DNA from: Tsukamurella sp. M9C
GTDB lineage: Bacteria > Actinomycetota > Actinomycetes > Mycobacteriales > Mycobacteriaceae
Length of the DNA: 64,000 nucleotides
NCBI RefSeq assembly: GCF_020169415.1
Contig: NZ_JAIULG010000004.1
Span: forward strand, 62,001-126,000
Direction of reading: 5' to 3'
Below, piece after piece: positions 55,760-64,000 of the stretch. Position 1 is the stretch's first letter, and every line of letters starts with the position of its first letter. Made by a program: the position numbers and the translations under genes. The notes beneath the pieces were generated by a model. That model searched no databases and had not been told where the DNA came from. It worked only from the letters and a program-made list of their open reading frames with translations.

Positions 55760-58700
55760 GTGGCGCAGTCCGCGATCGATCCGTCCGTCTTCACTCGCGT
55801 CGCGTCCGTCGTGGCCACGCAGCCGCCCGGAAGGTCACCGTCCGACTTCCTGACGTGGCTGTCGGAGGACAACGCCCGCGTCCTCGGGAGCCGGGTCGAC
55901 GGTGTCGGTACCGGCGTCCTCGCCGACCCCGATGCGAAGCTCCAGGCCGTGATCGACGCGATGCCCGCGCCCGAGCCGGGCGCCATCGCCGTGGTGGAGC
56001 TGGCGCAGCCGCTCGGCGACGCGGCGGGCTCGCCCTTCCTTCTGGCCGCGGCGCCCTCGGACGGCGGCGCGGTGGACCTGTTCGCGATGGCCCTCACCGT
56101 GCTCGGCCTGCACCACAACGTCTTCGGCATCCCCATGGTGGGCGCGAAGATCGAGCGCGTGCTCGCCCGGATCGGCGTGGACCGGACGGACCCGGCCAAT
56201 CAGCGCCTCATGGAGTACATCCAGACCTACCCCCGCCTGCGGCTCGTCGTCGCCGACGAGGACGAGCTGGCCCGCGTCTTCGGCGCCCTGCGCGACCTGG
56301 GTGACGACGACCTGGCCCTGTTCCTGCGCACCGACAAGCTGGCCCGGTTCGCGCGCGCCCTCGTCTACCTGCCCCGCGACCGCTACACCTCGCGGGCCCG
56401 CGGCGTCCTGATCGACGTGCTCGAGGACGAGACCGGCATGCACGTCGACCGGTTCACCGCCCGCGTCACCGAATCGGCGATCGCCCGGATCCAGTTCGTG
56501 CTGCTGCCGCGCGGCGAGGACACCGTCCCCGTCTTCCAGGCCGCCGACGAGGCGCGGATCCGCGCCCGGCTCGGCGACGTGAGCCGCACCTGGGACGAGG
56601 ACGTCCTCTCCGCCGCCGCAGCCGCCGGCGCGGACGCCGCCACCGTCTCCGCGTACCTCCCGGGCATCTCGCCCAACTACAAGGAGGACCAGACCCCCGA
56701 GGTCGCGCTGCTCGACATCAACCGCATCGCGGCGCTCCCCGCGCAGGGCAGCGACCTCGTCTTCTACGACCCGCCGGAGGGCCGGGGCGCCAACCTCGGG
56801 TTCACCATGTACATGACCGGCGGGCAGGTCACGCTCTCGCAGGTGCTGCCGGTCCTGCAGTCCCTGGGCGTCGACGTGCTCGACGAGCGGCCCTACACGG
56901 TCCGCCGGCCCGACGGTGCGCTGTGCTCGGTCTACGACTTCGGGCTGCGGGTCTCGCCCGTGCTGCGGGCGACCGCGGCCGAGGGCGTCGCCGAGGCGGA
57001 TCTTCCGGCGCACCTGGCGCGCCTGCGCGGGCTGGCGAGCGAGGGCGCCGCCGCCGTCTGGCGCGGCGAGGCCGAGGTGGACAAGTTCAACGAGCTGATC
57101 TTCGCGTTCGGCCTGGACTGGCGCAGCGTCGCGCTGCTCCGTGCCATCGGCCAGTACCTGCGGCAGTGCGGCTTCCCGTACAGCCCGGGCCACATGGCGC
57201 AGGTGCTGCTCGAGCACCGCGACGCGGTCCTCGCGCTGGGCCGGCTGTGGACCGCGACGTTCGACCCGATCGCGGCGGACTCCGACGCGGCGGAGGCGGC
57301 GGAGGCCGACCTCAAGGCCGCCTTCGCGGCCGTGACCAGCCTCGACGCCGACCGGATCCTGCGCGCCTACCTGCACGTCGTGCAGGCGGCCGTGCGCACC
57401 AACTTCTACGCCGACAAGCCGGTGATCTCCATCAAGCTGGAGCCCGGCCGTATCCCCGAGGCGCCCAAGCCGCGCCCGCGGTTCGAGATCTTCGTGTACT
57501 CGCCGCGCGTCGAGGGCGTCCACCTGCGGTTCGGGATGGTCGCCCGCGGCGGGCTGCGCTGGTCCGACCGCCGGGAGGACTTCCGCACCGAGATCCTGGG
57601 CCTGGTGAAGGCCCAGGCGGTCAAGAACGCGGTCATCGTGCCCGTGGGCGCCAAGGGCGGCTTCGTCGTGAAGCAGCCGCCGGAGGTCACGGGGGACGCC
57701 GCCGTCGACCGGGACGCGCAGCGCGCCGAGGGCGTCGCCTGCTACCGCATGTTCATCTCCGGCCTGCTCGACGTGACCGACAACCTCGGCCCCGACGGGG
57801 ACGTGCTCCCGCCCGAGCGCGTGGTGCGCCGGGACCCCGACGACACCTACCTGGTGGTCGCCGCGGACAAGGGCACCGCCTCCTTCTCCGACATCGCCAA
57901 CGACGTCGCGGCCGGCTACGGCTTCTGGCTCGGCGACGCCTTCGCCTCCGGCGGCTCCGAGGGCTATGACCACAAGGGCATGGGCATCACCGCCCGCGGC
58001 GCCTGGGAGTCGGTCAAGATGCACTTCCGCGAAATGGGCGTCGACACGCAGTCCGAGGACTTCACGACGGTCGGCGTGGGCGACATGAGCGGCGACGTCT
58101 TCGGCAACGGCATGCTGCTCTCCGAGCACATCCGGCTGGTCGCCGCGTTCGACCACCGCGACATCTTCCTCGACCCGAACCCCGACGCGGCCACCGGTTT
58201 CGCCGAGCGCGAGCGGCTGTTCGCGCTGCCGCGGTCGTCGTGGAAGGACTACGACACCAGCAAGATCAGCGAGGGCGGCGGCGTCTTCAGCCGCGACCAG
58301 AAGTCGGTGCCGATCAGCCCGCAGGTGCGCGCGGCTCTCGGCCTCGCCGACGACGTCACCGAGATGACCCCGCCGGAGCTCATGCGCGCGGTGCTGCTGG
58401 CCCCCGTCGACCTGCTGTGGAACGGCGGCATCGGCACGTACATCAAGGCGTCCACCGAGACCAACCTGGACGTGGGCGACCGCGCCAACGACGCGATCCG
58501 CGTCGACGGGCAGGAGGTTCGCGCGAAGGTGGTCGGCGAGGGCGGCAACCTGGGGGTGACCCCGCTCGGCCGCATCGAGTTCGACCGCGCCGGCGGCCGG
58601 ATCAACACCGACGCCATGGACAACTCCGCGGGCGTGGACTGCTCCGACCACGAGGTCAACATCAAGATCCTGCTCGACCGGCAGATCGCCGCGGGCGCGA

Positions 58701-59980
58701 TCCCCGCGGGCGAGCGGCACGACCTGCTGGTCTCGATGACGGACGACGTCTCGCGCCTGGTGCTCGCCGACAACGTCTCGCAGAACACGGCGCTGTCGGT
58801 CGAGCGCTCGCTCGCCCCGAAGATGGTCGACGTGCACGCCCGGATCCTCGCGGACCTGTCCCGCAACCGCGGCGTCGACCTGCGCCTGGAGGCGCTGCCG
58901 ACCCGCAAGGAGACCGACAAGCTGCAGGCCGCGGGCCTGGGGCTGAGCTCGCCGGAGCTGTCCAACCTCATGGCCCACGTCAAGCTCGCCGTCAAGGACG
59001 ACGTGCTGTCCGGGGACCTGCCGGACAACGACGTGCTCGTCGCGAAGCTGCCGGAGTACTTCCCGGACCGGCTGCGCGAGCGCGCCGGCGAGGCCGTCTT
59101 CGCGCACCCGCTGCGCCGCGAGATCGTCGCCACCCAGACGGTGAACGAGATGGTTGACAACGCGGGCGTCAGCTTCGTCTACCGCCTCGCCGAGGAGACC
59201 GGGGCCGGCGCGGCCGACGCCGTGCGTGCCTTCGTCGCGGTGAGCCGCGTCTTCGGCCTGCCGCGCACCTGGGCGGAGCTCAAGGAGGTGCCCGTCTCGG
59301 CGGGCGAGACCGCGGCGCTGCTCGCCGAGAGCCGCCGCGTGCTCGACCGCGGCGCCCGGTGGATGCTCACCAACCGGCCGCAGCCGATCGCGATCGGCGC
59401 GGAGGTCAACCGCTACGCCGACCGGATCGCCGCGCTGTCGGCCGCCATGGGCTCGTGGGACCTGCGCTACGACCGGCACGCGTGCGCCTCGTCGGACCGC
59501 GCGATCGCCGCGGGCGTGCCGGAGGAGCTGGCGTACACCGTGGGCCGTGCGCTGTACCGGTTCAGCCTCCTGGACGTGGTGGACATCGCGGACATCGCCG
59601 AGCGCGAGGACGACGAGGTCGGGCAGCTGTACTTCGCCCTCATGCAGCGCCTGCGGGTGGACGAGATGCTGGCGGCCGTCGCCGAACTGCCGCGCGGCGA
59701 CCGGTGGAGCGAGATGGCGCGGCTCGCGCTGCGCGACGACCTGTACGGCGCGCTGCGGGGGCTGACGATCGAGGTGCTCAACTTCACCGATCCCACCGAG
59801 CCGGCGACGCAGAAGATCGGCGACTGGGCCTCGCACAACGCGCGTCGCCTCGAGCGGGTCGGCGCGCTGCTCGGCGAGATCCTCGACCCCGCCGACGGCA
59901 CCAGCCCCATCGCCAACGACGAGTCGCGGCTCTCCGTCGCGACCCGCGCGTTGCGGTCGCTGCTGCGGCACGTGGGGTAG
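55760..59980 (+). CDS. gdh: NAD-specific glutamate dehydrogenase, large type
   Basis: Oxidative deamination of glutamate to 2-oxoglutarate; a member of the L-180 class. The 1406 residues include a catalytic core at about 570-1130 with GLRWSDRREDFRTEILGL, the active Lys in VGAKGGFVVK (about 631), ADKGTASFSDIAN and GVGDMSGDVFGNGML, and NAD binding in VVGEGGNLGVTPLGR. Mycobacterial relatives are about 1600 residues, so the N-terminal ACT-like portion is about 200 residues shorter here. The GTG at 55760 follows GGAGGA; an earlier in-frame start at 55655 lies in the leader hairpin. Regulation by the truncated N-terminus may differ from relatives. Confidence 0.93.
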   Translation: MAQSAIDPSVFTRVASVVATQPPGRSPSDFLTWLSEDNARVLGSRVDGVGTGVLADPDAKLQAVIDAMPAPEPGAIAVVELAQPLGDAAGSPFLLAAAPSDGGAVDLFAMALTVLGLHHNVFGIPMVGAKIERVLARIGVDRTDPANQRLMEYIQTYPRLRLVVADEDELARVFGALRDLGDDDLALFLRTDKLARFARALVYLPRDRYTSRARGVLIDVLEDETGMHVDRFTARVTESAIARIQFVLLPRGEDTVPVFQAADEARIRARLGDVSRTWDEDVLSAAAAAGADAATVSAYLPGISPNYKEDQTPEVALLDINRIAALPAQGSDLVFYDPPEGRGANLGFTMYMTGGQVTLSQVLPVLQSLGVDVLDERPYTVRRPDGALCSVYDFGLRVSPVLRATAAEGVAEADLPAHLARLRGLASEGAAAVWRGEAEVDKFNELIFAFGLDWRSVALLRAIGQYLRQCGFPYSPGHMAQVLLEHRDAVLALGRLWTATFDPIAADSDAAEAAEADLKAAFAAVTSLDADRILRAYLHVVQAAVRTNFYADKPVISIKLEPGRIPEAPKPRPRFEIFVYSPRVEGVHLRFGMVARGGLRWSDRREDFRTEILGLVKAQAVKNAVIVPVGAKGGFVVKQPPEVTGDAAVDRDAQRAEGVACYRMFISGLLDVTDNLGPDGDVLPPERVVRRDPDDTYLVVAADKGTASFSDIANDVAAGYGFWLGDAFASGGSEGYDHKGMGITARGAWESVKMHFREMGVDTQSEDFTTVGVGDMSGDVFGNGMLLSEHIRLVAAFDHRDIFLDPNPDAATGFAERERLFALPRSSWKDYDTSKISEGGGVFSRDQKSVPISPQVRAALGLADDVTEMTPPELMRAVLLAPVDLLWNGGIGTYIKASTETNLDVGDRANDAIRVDGQEVRAKVVGEGGNLGVTPLGRIEFDRAGGRINTDAMDNSAGVDCSDHEVNIKILLDRQIAAGAIPAGERHDLLVSMTDDVSRLVLADNVSQNTALSVERSLAPKMVDVHARILADLSRNRGVDLRLEALPTRKETDKLQAAGLGLSSPELSNLMAHVKLAVKDDVLSGDLPDNDVLVAKLPEYFPDRLRERAGEAVFAHPLRREIVATQTVNEMVDNAGVSFVYRLAEETGAGAADAVRAFVAVSRVFGLPRTWAELKEVPVSAGETAALLAESRRVLDRGARWMLTNRPQPIAIGAEVNRYADRIAALSAAMGSWDLRYDRHACASSDRAIAAGVPEELAYTVGRALYRFSLLDVVDIADIAEREDDEVGQLYFALMQRLRVDEMLAAVAELPRGDRWSEMARLALRDDLYGALRGLTIEVLNFTDPTEPATQKIGDWASHNARRLERVGALLGEILDPADGTSPIANDESRLSVATRALRSLLRHVG

Positions 59981-60008
59981 CCCCGGGGCGGTCCGCTAGC
60001 GTGGAGCC

Positions 60009-60485
60009 GTGACCGAATACAGCTTCACCGCGGCGGGCGTCACGGGCGTGCGCACCGTCGCCGACGACGGTGCCGCGAGCCTGACGGTGCCCGTGGACGT
60101 GCGCTGGTCCGACATGGACGTCTACCAGCACATCAACAACGCGCGGATGGTGACGCTGCTGGAGGAGGCGCGGATCCCGCTCCTCTTCGCGCCGGACGCG
60201 CCCACGCGCGACCTGCTCGACGGGCTGCTGCTGGCGAAGCTGGAGGTCGAGTACCGCGGGCAGCTGCGGCATCAGGACTCGCCGCTGCAGATCACGCTGT
60301 GGACCTCCGCCGTGCGCGCGGCGGACTTCGTGGTGCACCACGAAGTCCGGCCCGCCGGCGCCGCGCTCGCCACCGCGCCGGCGGTGGTCGCGCAGGTGCG
60401 GCTCGCCGCCTTCGACGTGGCGGAACAGCGCGTGCGGCGGCTGTCGGGGGAGCAGCGCGACTACCTGAAGTCGTTCTCCCGGTGA
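60009..60485 (+). CDS. 4HBT-type acyl-CoA thioesterase
   Basis: Hot-dog thioesterase of 158 residues. VDVRWSDMDVYQHINNARM is the classic 4-hydroxybenzoyl-CoA thioesterase/FadM motif with its catalytic Asp, followed by LLEEARIPLLF and a VEYRGQLRHQD strand. It starts at GTG 28 bases after the gdh stop and overlaps the next gene by GTGA. It corresponds to the small thioesterase after gdh in mycobacteria (Rv2475c as I recall). The acyl-CoA substrate is unknown. Confidence 0.88.
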   Translation: MTEYSFTAAGVTGVRTVADDGAASLTVPVDVRWSDMDVYQHINNARMVTLLEEARIPLLFAPDAPTRDLLDGLLLAKLEVEYRGQLRHQDSPLQITLWTSAVRAADFVVHHEVRPAGAALATAPAVVAQVRLAAFDVAEQRVRRLSGEQRDYLKSFSR

Positions 60486-61126
60486 GCGATCGACGCCTGA
60501 CGGTGTCGGGCGCGGGTCCGCGCTCGAACCTCGCGGCCTTCGTCACCCGCCTACTGCGCACCGATGACTCGGCCGTGATCCGCGTGCGGCGCCGCGACGA
60601 GCAGCACGTGGAGGTCTGGGGGAGGACGGGCTTCGGGGTGCTCGCGGTGCGGGTGCTGACGGGGGCCGTCGCGCCGGAGTCGCTGGTGTGCAGCGCCGCG
60701 ACCGTGCTCGACTCCCTGCGCGCGGCGCCGTCGGACGAGGGCGGCTACGTGGACGTGGGCTTCGCCCTGGACTCCGCGTGGCGCGGGGCGCTGCCGCCCG
60801 CGACGGGCTTCCAGCCGGTGGACGACGTTCCGGCGCAGGCGCTCCGCGCGGTCGCGGCGCGCGGCGTCGAGGTGGGCCGCGAGACCGGTGGACCGGCGGG
60901 CCCGCCCGCGTCCCTACTCGACTCTGCGGTGGTCAGCGTGAGCACCGACGGGACCACCGTGCCGATCAGCCTGCGCACCGCGTTCGCGTTGGAGGCCATG
61001 GGATTCGCCGCCGACGGTGCCGATGAGCCGGTCCGGGTGTCCGCGTCGGCGACCTGGGTGCGGGTGGACGCCCGGTTCGGCTCGCTGTACCAGCGGCGTG
61101 AGGCGGGGCCGGGCCTACTCGTCTGA
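60482..61126 (+). CDS. Conserved protein of unknown function
   Basis: A soluble protein of 214 residues from a GTG that overlaps the thioesterase stop by 4 bases. I do not recognise a domain. It alternates beta-like stretches (VIRVRRRDEQHVEVWGRTGF, VLAVRVLTGAV) with short helices. VSVSTDGTTVPISLRTAFAL and VRVSASATWVRVDARFGSLY repeat a strand-turn-strand look. No signal peptide or membrane segment is evident. The position matches the hypothetical gene after the thioesterase in the mycobacterial gdh block (Rv2474c as I recall), which suggests a conserved link with the thioesterase. Its 3' end overlaps the convergent MerR gene by 12 bases. Confidence 0.78.
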   Translation: MSDRRLTVSGAGPRSNLAAFVTRLLRTDDSAVIRVRRRDEQHVEVWGRTGFGVLAVRVLTGAVAPESLVCSAATVLDSLRAAPSDEGGYVDVGFALDSAWRGALPPATGFQPVDDVPAQALRAVAARGVEVGRETGGPAGPPASLLDSAVVSVSTDGTTVPISLRTAFALEAMGFAADGADEPVRVSASATWVRVDARFGSLYQRREAGPGLLV

Positions 61127-61756
61127 TCCGCCGTCCGCGCGCGTCGAGGCCTCGTAGAGCTGCGCGGTCCGGTTCTGCTGTGCCAGCCGGCGCAGCGTCT
61201 GCAGGACCTTGTCGGAGAGTACGGTGCCGACGATCGCCGTCCGCAGCGCCTCGGCGTCGTCCCCGGTGAGGGTGTCGAGGTCGGACGCGGCCACCGTCTC
61301 CGCGGCGTCGGCCCAGCGTTCCAGGGTCTCCCGGCCGCCCACCTCGCACGTCTCGGCGAGCGCCTTGAGCTGCGCGCCGAGCTGGGGCAGCAGCACGTCG
61401 CCGTCCTGGATCCGCCAGCCGCGCTGGTCCACGAACTCGGTCGCCAGGGCGGTCCACTCGGCGTCCTCGTCGAACTGCGCGGCGTCCATGAGCGCCTCCT
61501 GCGCGACCCCGAGCAGCTCGTGCCGCGGCACCGTCGGGCTGTCCAGGGCGTCGATCACGCGCCGGACCTGGGCCAGGGAGAGGCCGCCGGAGTCGACCAG
61601 CGCGCGGATCAGCCGCACCCGCTCGACGTGGGCGGGCCCGTACTCGGACTGCGTCTTGGTGACCGGCTCGCCGGGCGCGAGCAGCGACTCGCGCAGGTAG
61701 TACTTGAGCGAGGCGGTGCTCACGCCGGTCTCCGTGGAGAGTTCCGACAATTTCAT
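61115..61756 (-). CDS. MerR-family transcriptional regulator
   Basis: The 213 residues begin MKLSELSTETGVSTASLKYY, the standard MerR winged helix, continuing with YGPAHVERVRLIRALVDSG and a dimerisation helix. The long C-terminal domain (about 80-213) has no metal-binding cysteine set; the only Cys is in LAETCEVGG. A hydrophobic or antibiotic-like effector is therefore more likely than a metal. The start at 61756 is preferred; upstream in-frame codons run antisense into the divergent gene. It probably controls that gene (61839) through the shared promoter. Confidence 0.87.
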   Translation of the reverse strand: MKLSELSTETGVSTASLKYYLRESLLAPGEPVTKTQSEYGPAHVERVRLIRALVDSGGLSLAQVRRVIDALDSPTVPRHELLGVAQEALMDAAQFDEDAEWTALATEFVDQRGWRIQDGDVLLPQLGAQLKALAETCEVGGRETLERWADAAETVAASDLDTLTGDDAEALRTAIVGTVLSDKVLQTLRRLAQQNRTAQLYEASTRADGGSDE

Positions 61757-61765
61757 CCCTTGATC

Positions 61766-61795
61766 TTGACACGGGATAGCTTCACTCTCCAATAT
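61766..61795 (+). promoter_or_regulatory. Candidate MerR-controlled promoter
   Basis: TTGACA (61766-61771) is a perfect -35 hexamer, 18 bases before CAATAT (61790-61795), a -10-like hexamer. An inverted pair GGATAG (61774-61779)/CTATCC (61807-61812) flanks the -10. The slightly long spacer in an A+T-rich patch suits a MerR-activated promoter for the downstream DUF4188-like gene. Confidence 0.6.
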
Positions 61796-61838
61796 GGGTA
61801 GTGGCACTATCCAAGCTGGCTCCGGCAGGGAGAGACTC

Positions 61839-62324
61839 ATGAACCACGATCTGCAGACCGATACCCACGACGGTGACCTGGTGGTGTTCCTGCTCGGCAT
61901 GCGCCCGCGGCGCACGTGGCGCCTGGGACAGGCGGCGTTCGTCGGGCGCTCCCTGCGCAGGATGCAGGCCGAGATCGAGCGCGACCGGAAGCGCGGCGGT
62001 GCGCTGGGCTACCTGGGCGGATTCAAGGCGATCGCGCCGGGCGGCCCGCTCCTCGTGCAGTACTGGCGCAGCTTCGAGGAGCTCGAGACGTACTCGCACT
62101 CCACCGATTTCGCGCACCGGCCGGCCTGGCTGCAGTTCTACAAGATGGCCCACGCCGAGGGCCGCTCGACCGTCGGCATCTGGCACGAGACCTACCGGGT
62201 TCCGGCCGGCGCGCACGAGTCGATCTACGCGGACCTGTCGGCCCCGGTCGGGCTCGCCGCCGCCGTCGGCGCGCAGCCGCTGGCCCGACGGGGCCGGACC
62301 TCGCGGGAGCGGATCGGCGCCTGA
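61839..62324 (+). CDS. DUF4188-like (monooxygenase-fold) protein
   Basis: A protein of 161 residues with a ferredoxin-like dimeric alpha/beta-barrel look: DLVVFLLGMRPRRTWRLGQA, GALGYLGGFKAIAPGGPLLV, YWRSFEELETYSHSTDFAHR and GIWHETYRVPAGAHESIYAD. The conserved His residues (HSTDFAH, WHETY) resemble the DUF4188/heme-aldoxime-dehydratase-like group, and heme or small-aromatic binding is possible. The ATG at 61839 follows AGGGAGAG. It is divergent from merR with a promoter between them, so it is the likely regulated target. Enzyme function is not known. Confidence 0.75.
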   Translation: MNHDLQTDTHDGDLVVFLLGMRPRRTWRLGQAAFVGRSLRRMQAEIERDRKRGGALGYLGGFKAIAPGGPLLVQYWRSFEELETYSHSTDFAHRPAWLQFYKMAHAEGRSTVGIWHETYRVPAGAHESIYADLSAPVGLAAAVGAQPLARRGRTSRERIGA

Positions 62325-62335
62325 GGCGTCGATCC
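62311..62335. terminator. Hairpin spanning the DUF4188-like gene stop codon
   Basis: GGATCGGCGCC (62311-62321) pairs with GGCGTCGATCC (62325-62335) around the TGA stop, an 11-bp stem with one G/T wobble and a 3-base loop. It precedes the convergent glucosidase stop by 3 bases and could terminate both transcripts. Confidence 0.65.
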
Positions 62336-62337
62336 GG

Positions 62338-63936
62338 TCAGGCGAGCCAGCAGGCGGCGTTCGGCGGCAGCAGACCGTCGACCAGCGGTGCGCTGGAGAG
62401 GATGACTTCGCCACCCGGCAGCTCGACGGGGCCGTCCGACGCGTTGAGCACGCAGGTCAGGCGGCCGTCGGTGCGCCGGAAGGCCAGCGCGCCGGGGCGC
62501 GGCGCGCCGTACCACTCGATGGCGTCGCCGCGGAACTCCGGCCGCATCCGGCGCAGCTCGATGGCGGTGCGGTAGAGCGTCAGCGTCGAATCGAGGTCCT
62601 CGAGCTCGGCCTCGGCCGTGAGGTCCTTCCAGTCGTCCGGCATCGGGAGCCAGGTGTCCGGGCTCGTCGAGAAGCCGTACGGCGGGAGCGTCCCCTGCCA
62701 GGGGAGCGGCACCCGGCAGCCGTCGCGGCCGCGCTCGGTGTGCCCGGACCGCTCCCAGGTCGGGTCCTGGAGGGCCTCGTCGGGCAGGTCGACGTTCGGC
62801 AGGCCCAGCTCGGAGCCGTTGTAGAGGAAGGCCGTTCCCGGGAGCGCCAGCTCCACCAGGATCATCGCCCGCGCGCGGGCCGTCCCCAGCTCGCCGCCGC
62901 CGAACCGGGTCACCTCGCGCGGCACGTCGTGATTGGAGAGCGTCCACGTCGGGATGCCGTTCACCGACTCGACCGCGATCAGCGAGTTGTCGATCGCCTC
63001 GCGGATCCCGCGCGCGTCCCACTCCGCCTCCGCGAGCCGGAAGTTGAATCCCAGGTGCAGCTCGTCGGGCCGGATGTACTCGGCGAACCGGTCGTTGTCC
63101 TTGACCCAGATCTCGCCGACGGTCACCCGGCCGGGGAACTCGTCCATCACCCGGCGGATGCGCCGATGGATCGCGTGCACGCCGGGATCGTTGAACCGCA
63201 GGTCGTTCTCGTCGTTGTCCATGATCTGGTTGTTGACCAGGTCCATGTCCGGCAGGCCCGCGGGCTTCGCCATGCCGTGCGCCACGTCGATCCGGAAGCC
63301 GTCGACGCCGCGGTTCAGCCAGAACCGCAGGGTCTCGGCCAGGTCCTGGAAGACGTCCTCGTTCTGCCAGTTCAGGTCGGGCTGCTCGGGCGCGAAGATG
63401 TGCAGGTACCACTGGCCGGGGGTGCCGTCGGCCTCGGTGACGCGGTGCCATGCCGGGCCGCCGAAGATGCTGGGCCAGTTGTTGGGGGGCTCGTCGCCGT
63501 GCGGCCCGCGGCCGTCGCGGAAGACGTACCGGTCGCGCTCCGGGCTGCCGGGCCCCGCGGCCAACGCCGCCTGGAACCACGGGTGCCGATCGGACGTGTG
63601 GTTCGGCACCAGGTCCATGGTCACGCGGATCCGGTGGGCGTGCGCCGCCGCGATCAGCTCGTCCATGTCCTGCAGGGTGCCGAAGAGGGGGTCGATGTCC
63701 CGGGGATCGGAGACGTCGTAGCCGTGATCGGCCATGGGGGAGCGCATCACGGGCGAGAGCCACAGCGCGTCGACCCCGAGCAGCTCCAGGTAGCCCAGCC
63801 GGTCGATCACGCCGCGCAGATCGCCGACTCCGTCGCCGTTCGCGTCCGAGAACGACCGGGGGTACACCTGGTAGAAGATCGCGTCCTTCCACCACGGGGC
63901 CTCGATGTAGTGGGGCGTGCGGACGGGTGGCGTCAT
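62338..63936 (-). CDS. GH13 alpha-glucosidase
   Basis: Cytoplasmic glycoside hydrolase of 532 residues acting on alpha-1,4- or alpha-1,6-linked glucosides. The four GH13 conserved regions are present: DLVPNHTSD (about 115), GFRIDVAHG with the nucleophile Asp (about 216), VGEIW with the acid/base Glu (about 273), and LSNHDVPR with the third Asp (about 335). The N-terminus WWKDAIFYQVYPRSF is typical of oligo-1,6-glucosidases. The ATG at 63936 has AGGAG just upstream; an ATG five codons earlier lacks one. It resembles mycobacterial AglA (Rv2471 as I recall), also located near the ettA-gdh block. The last 64 bases of the window are its 5' flank, with nothing else seen. Confidence 0.92.
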   Translation of the reverse strand: MTPPVRTPHYIEAPWWKDAIFYQVYPRSFSDANGDGVGDLRGVIDRLGYLELLGVDALWLSPVMRSPMADHGYDVSDPRDIDPLFGTLQDMDELIAAAHAHRIRVTMDLVPNHTSDRHPWFQAALAAGPGSPERDRYVFRDGRGPHGDEPPNNWPSIFGGPAWHRVTEADGTPGQWYLHIFAPEQPDLNWQNEDVFQDLAETLRFWLNRGVDGFRIDVAHGMAKPAGLPDMDLVNNQIMDNDENDLRFNDPGVHAIHRRIRRVMDEFPGRVTVGEIWVKDNDRFAEYIRPDELHLGFNFRLAEAEWDARGIREAIDNSLIAVESVNGIPTWTLSNHDVPREVTRFGGGELGTARARAMILVELALPGTAFLYNGSELGLPNVDLPDEALQDPTWERSGHTERGRDGCRVPLPWQGTLPPYGFSTSPDTWLPMPDDWKDLTAEAELEDLDSTLTLYRTAIELRRMRPEFRGDAIEWYGAPRPGALAFRRTDGRLTCVLNASDGPVELPGGEVILSSAPLVDGLLPPNAACWLA

Positions 63937-64000
63937 CTCACTCCTGTTCAAGCGCCCATGGGGGTGTTCACGAGCATCTGTGCGGCCATCTCACAGTAGT

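Noticed and set aside
1-64000. CRISPR array, rRNA operon, prophage or insertion sequence
   Set aside because: No regularly spaced repeats, rRNA sequence, phage structural genes or transposase-like proteins were seen in the window.

Overview
The window is about 70% G+C throughout, with dense gene packing, many ATGA/GTGA stop-start overlaps and frequent GTG starts. The family content points to a mycolic-acid-type actinobacterium: a carboxylic acid reductase, an NnaR-type HemD/winged-helix regulator, an L-180-type NAD-glutamate dehydrogenase, a mycothiol-type DinB protein and luciferase-like oxidoreductases. Tsukamurella, Gordonia or Rhodococcus relatives fit best; Tsukamurella is my guess. No rRNA, canonical tRNA, CRISPR array, transposase or phage gene was seen.

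Layout. 1-4.8 kb: part of a phenylacetate (paa) catabolic locus (paaH-like, enoyl-CoA hydratase, TetR regulator, paaZ, paaI) with two matching operators. 4.8-10.3 kb: an AraC regulator divergent from a GMC alcohol oxidase/dehydrogenase, an acyl-CoA-dehydrogenase-like flavoenzyme and an aldehyde dehydrogenase, i.e. an alcohol-to-acid pathway. 10.3-13.6 kb: an ABC-2 permease with an unusual protein that joins an extracellular S15/CocE hydrolase to a cytoplasmic ABC ATPase. 14-15.8 kb: SPFH protein, MarR regulator, DinB-fold protein. 15.8-20.4 kb: a sulfonate/sulfone scavenging operon (ssuD, sfnG, sfnC-like, LLM enzyme). 20.5-24.6 kb: carboxylic acid reductase and an SSB paralogue. 24.6-39.3 kb: an Na+/H+ antiporter, then nitrate assimilation (narK, nnaR, sirohydrochlorin chelatase, nirBD, a MobA-MoeA fusion and a nitrate reductase fused to its own flavin reductase), with two odd tail-anchored pseudokinase-like proteins downstream of nirD. 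39.4-41.3 kb: a secreted repeat protein and an LLM enzyme. 41.3-53.5 kb: a compact PKS-NRPS-ABC exporter operon. 53.9-64 kb: a housekeeping block (ettA, gdh, thioesterase, conserved unknown, MerR, DUF4188-like, GH13 glucosidase).

How parts work together. The nitrate block is nearly self-sufficient: import (NarK), reduction to nitrite (reductase fusion), reduction to ammonium (NirBD), siroheme supply (chelatase), Mo-cofactor supply (MobA-MoeA) and control (NnaR, plus a GlnR-like box before the nitrate reductase). The PKS (KS-AT-DH-KR-ACP) and NRPS (C-A-PCP-reductase) predict an acyl-amino aldehyde or alcohol exported by the adjoining transporter.

Most worth following up: the hydrolase-ABC ATPase fusion, the twin N-lobe-less pseudokinases, the small PKS-NRPS-exporter operon, and the apparent insertion of about 29 kb between the SSB paralogue and ettA, genes that I recall as neighbours in mycobacteria.
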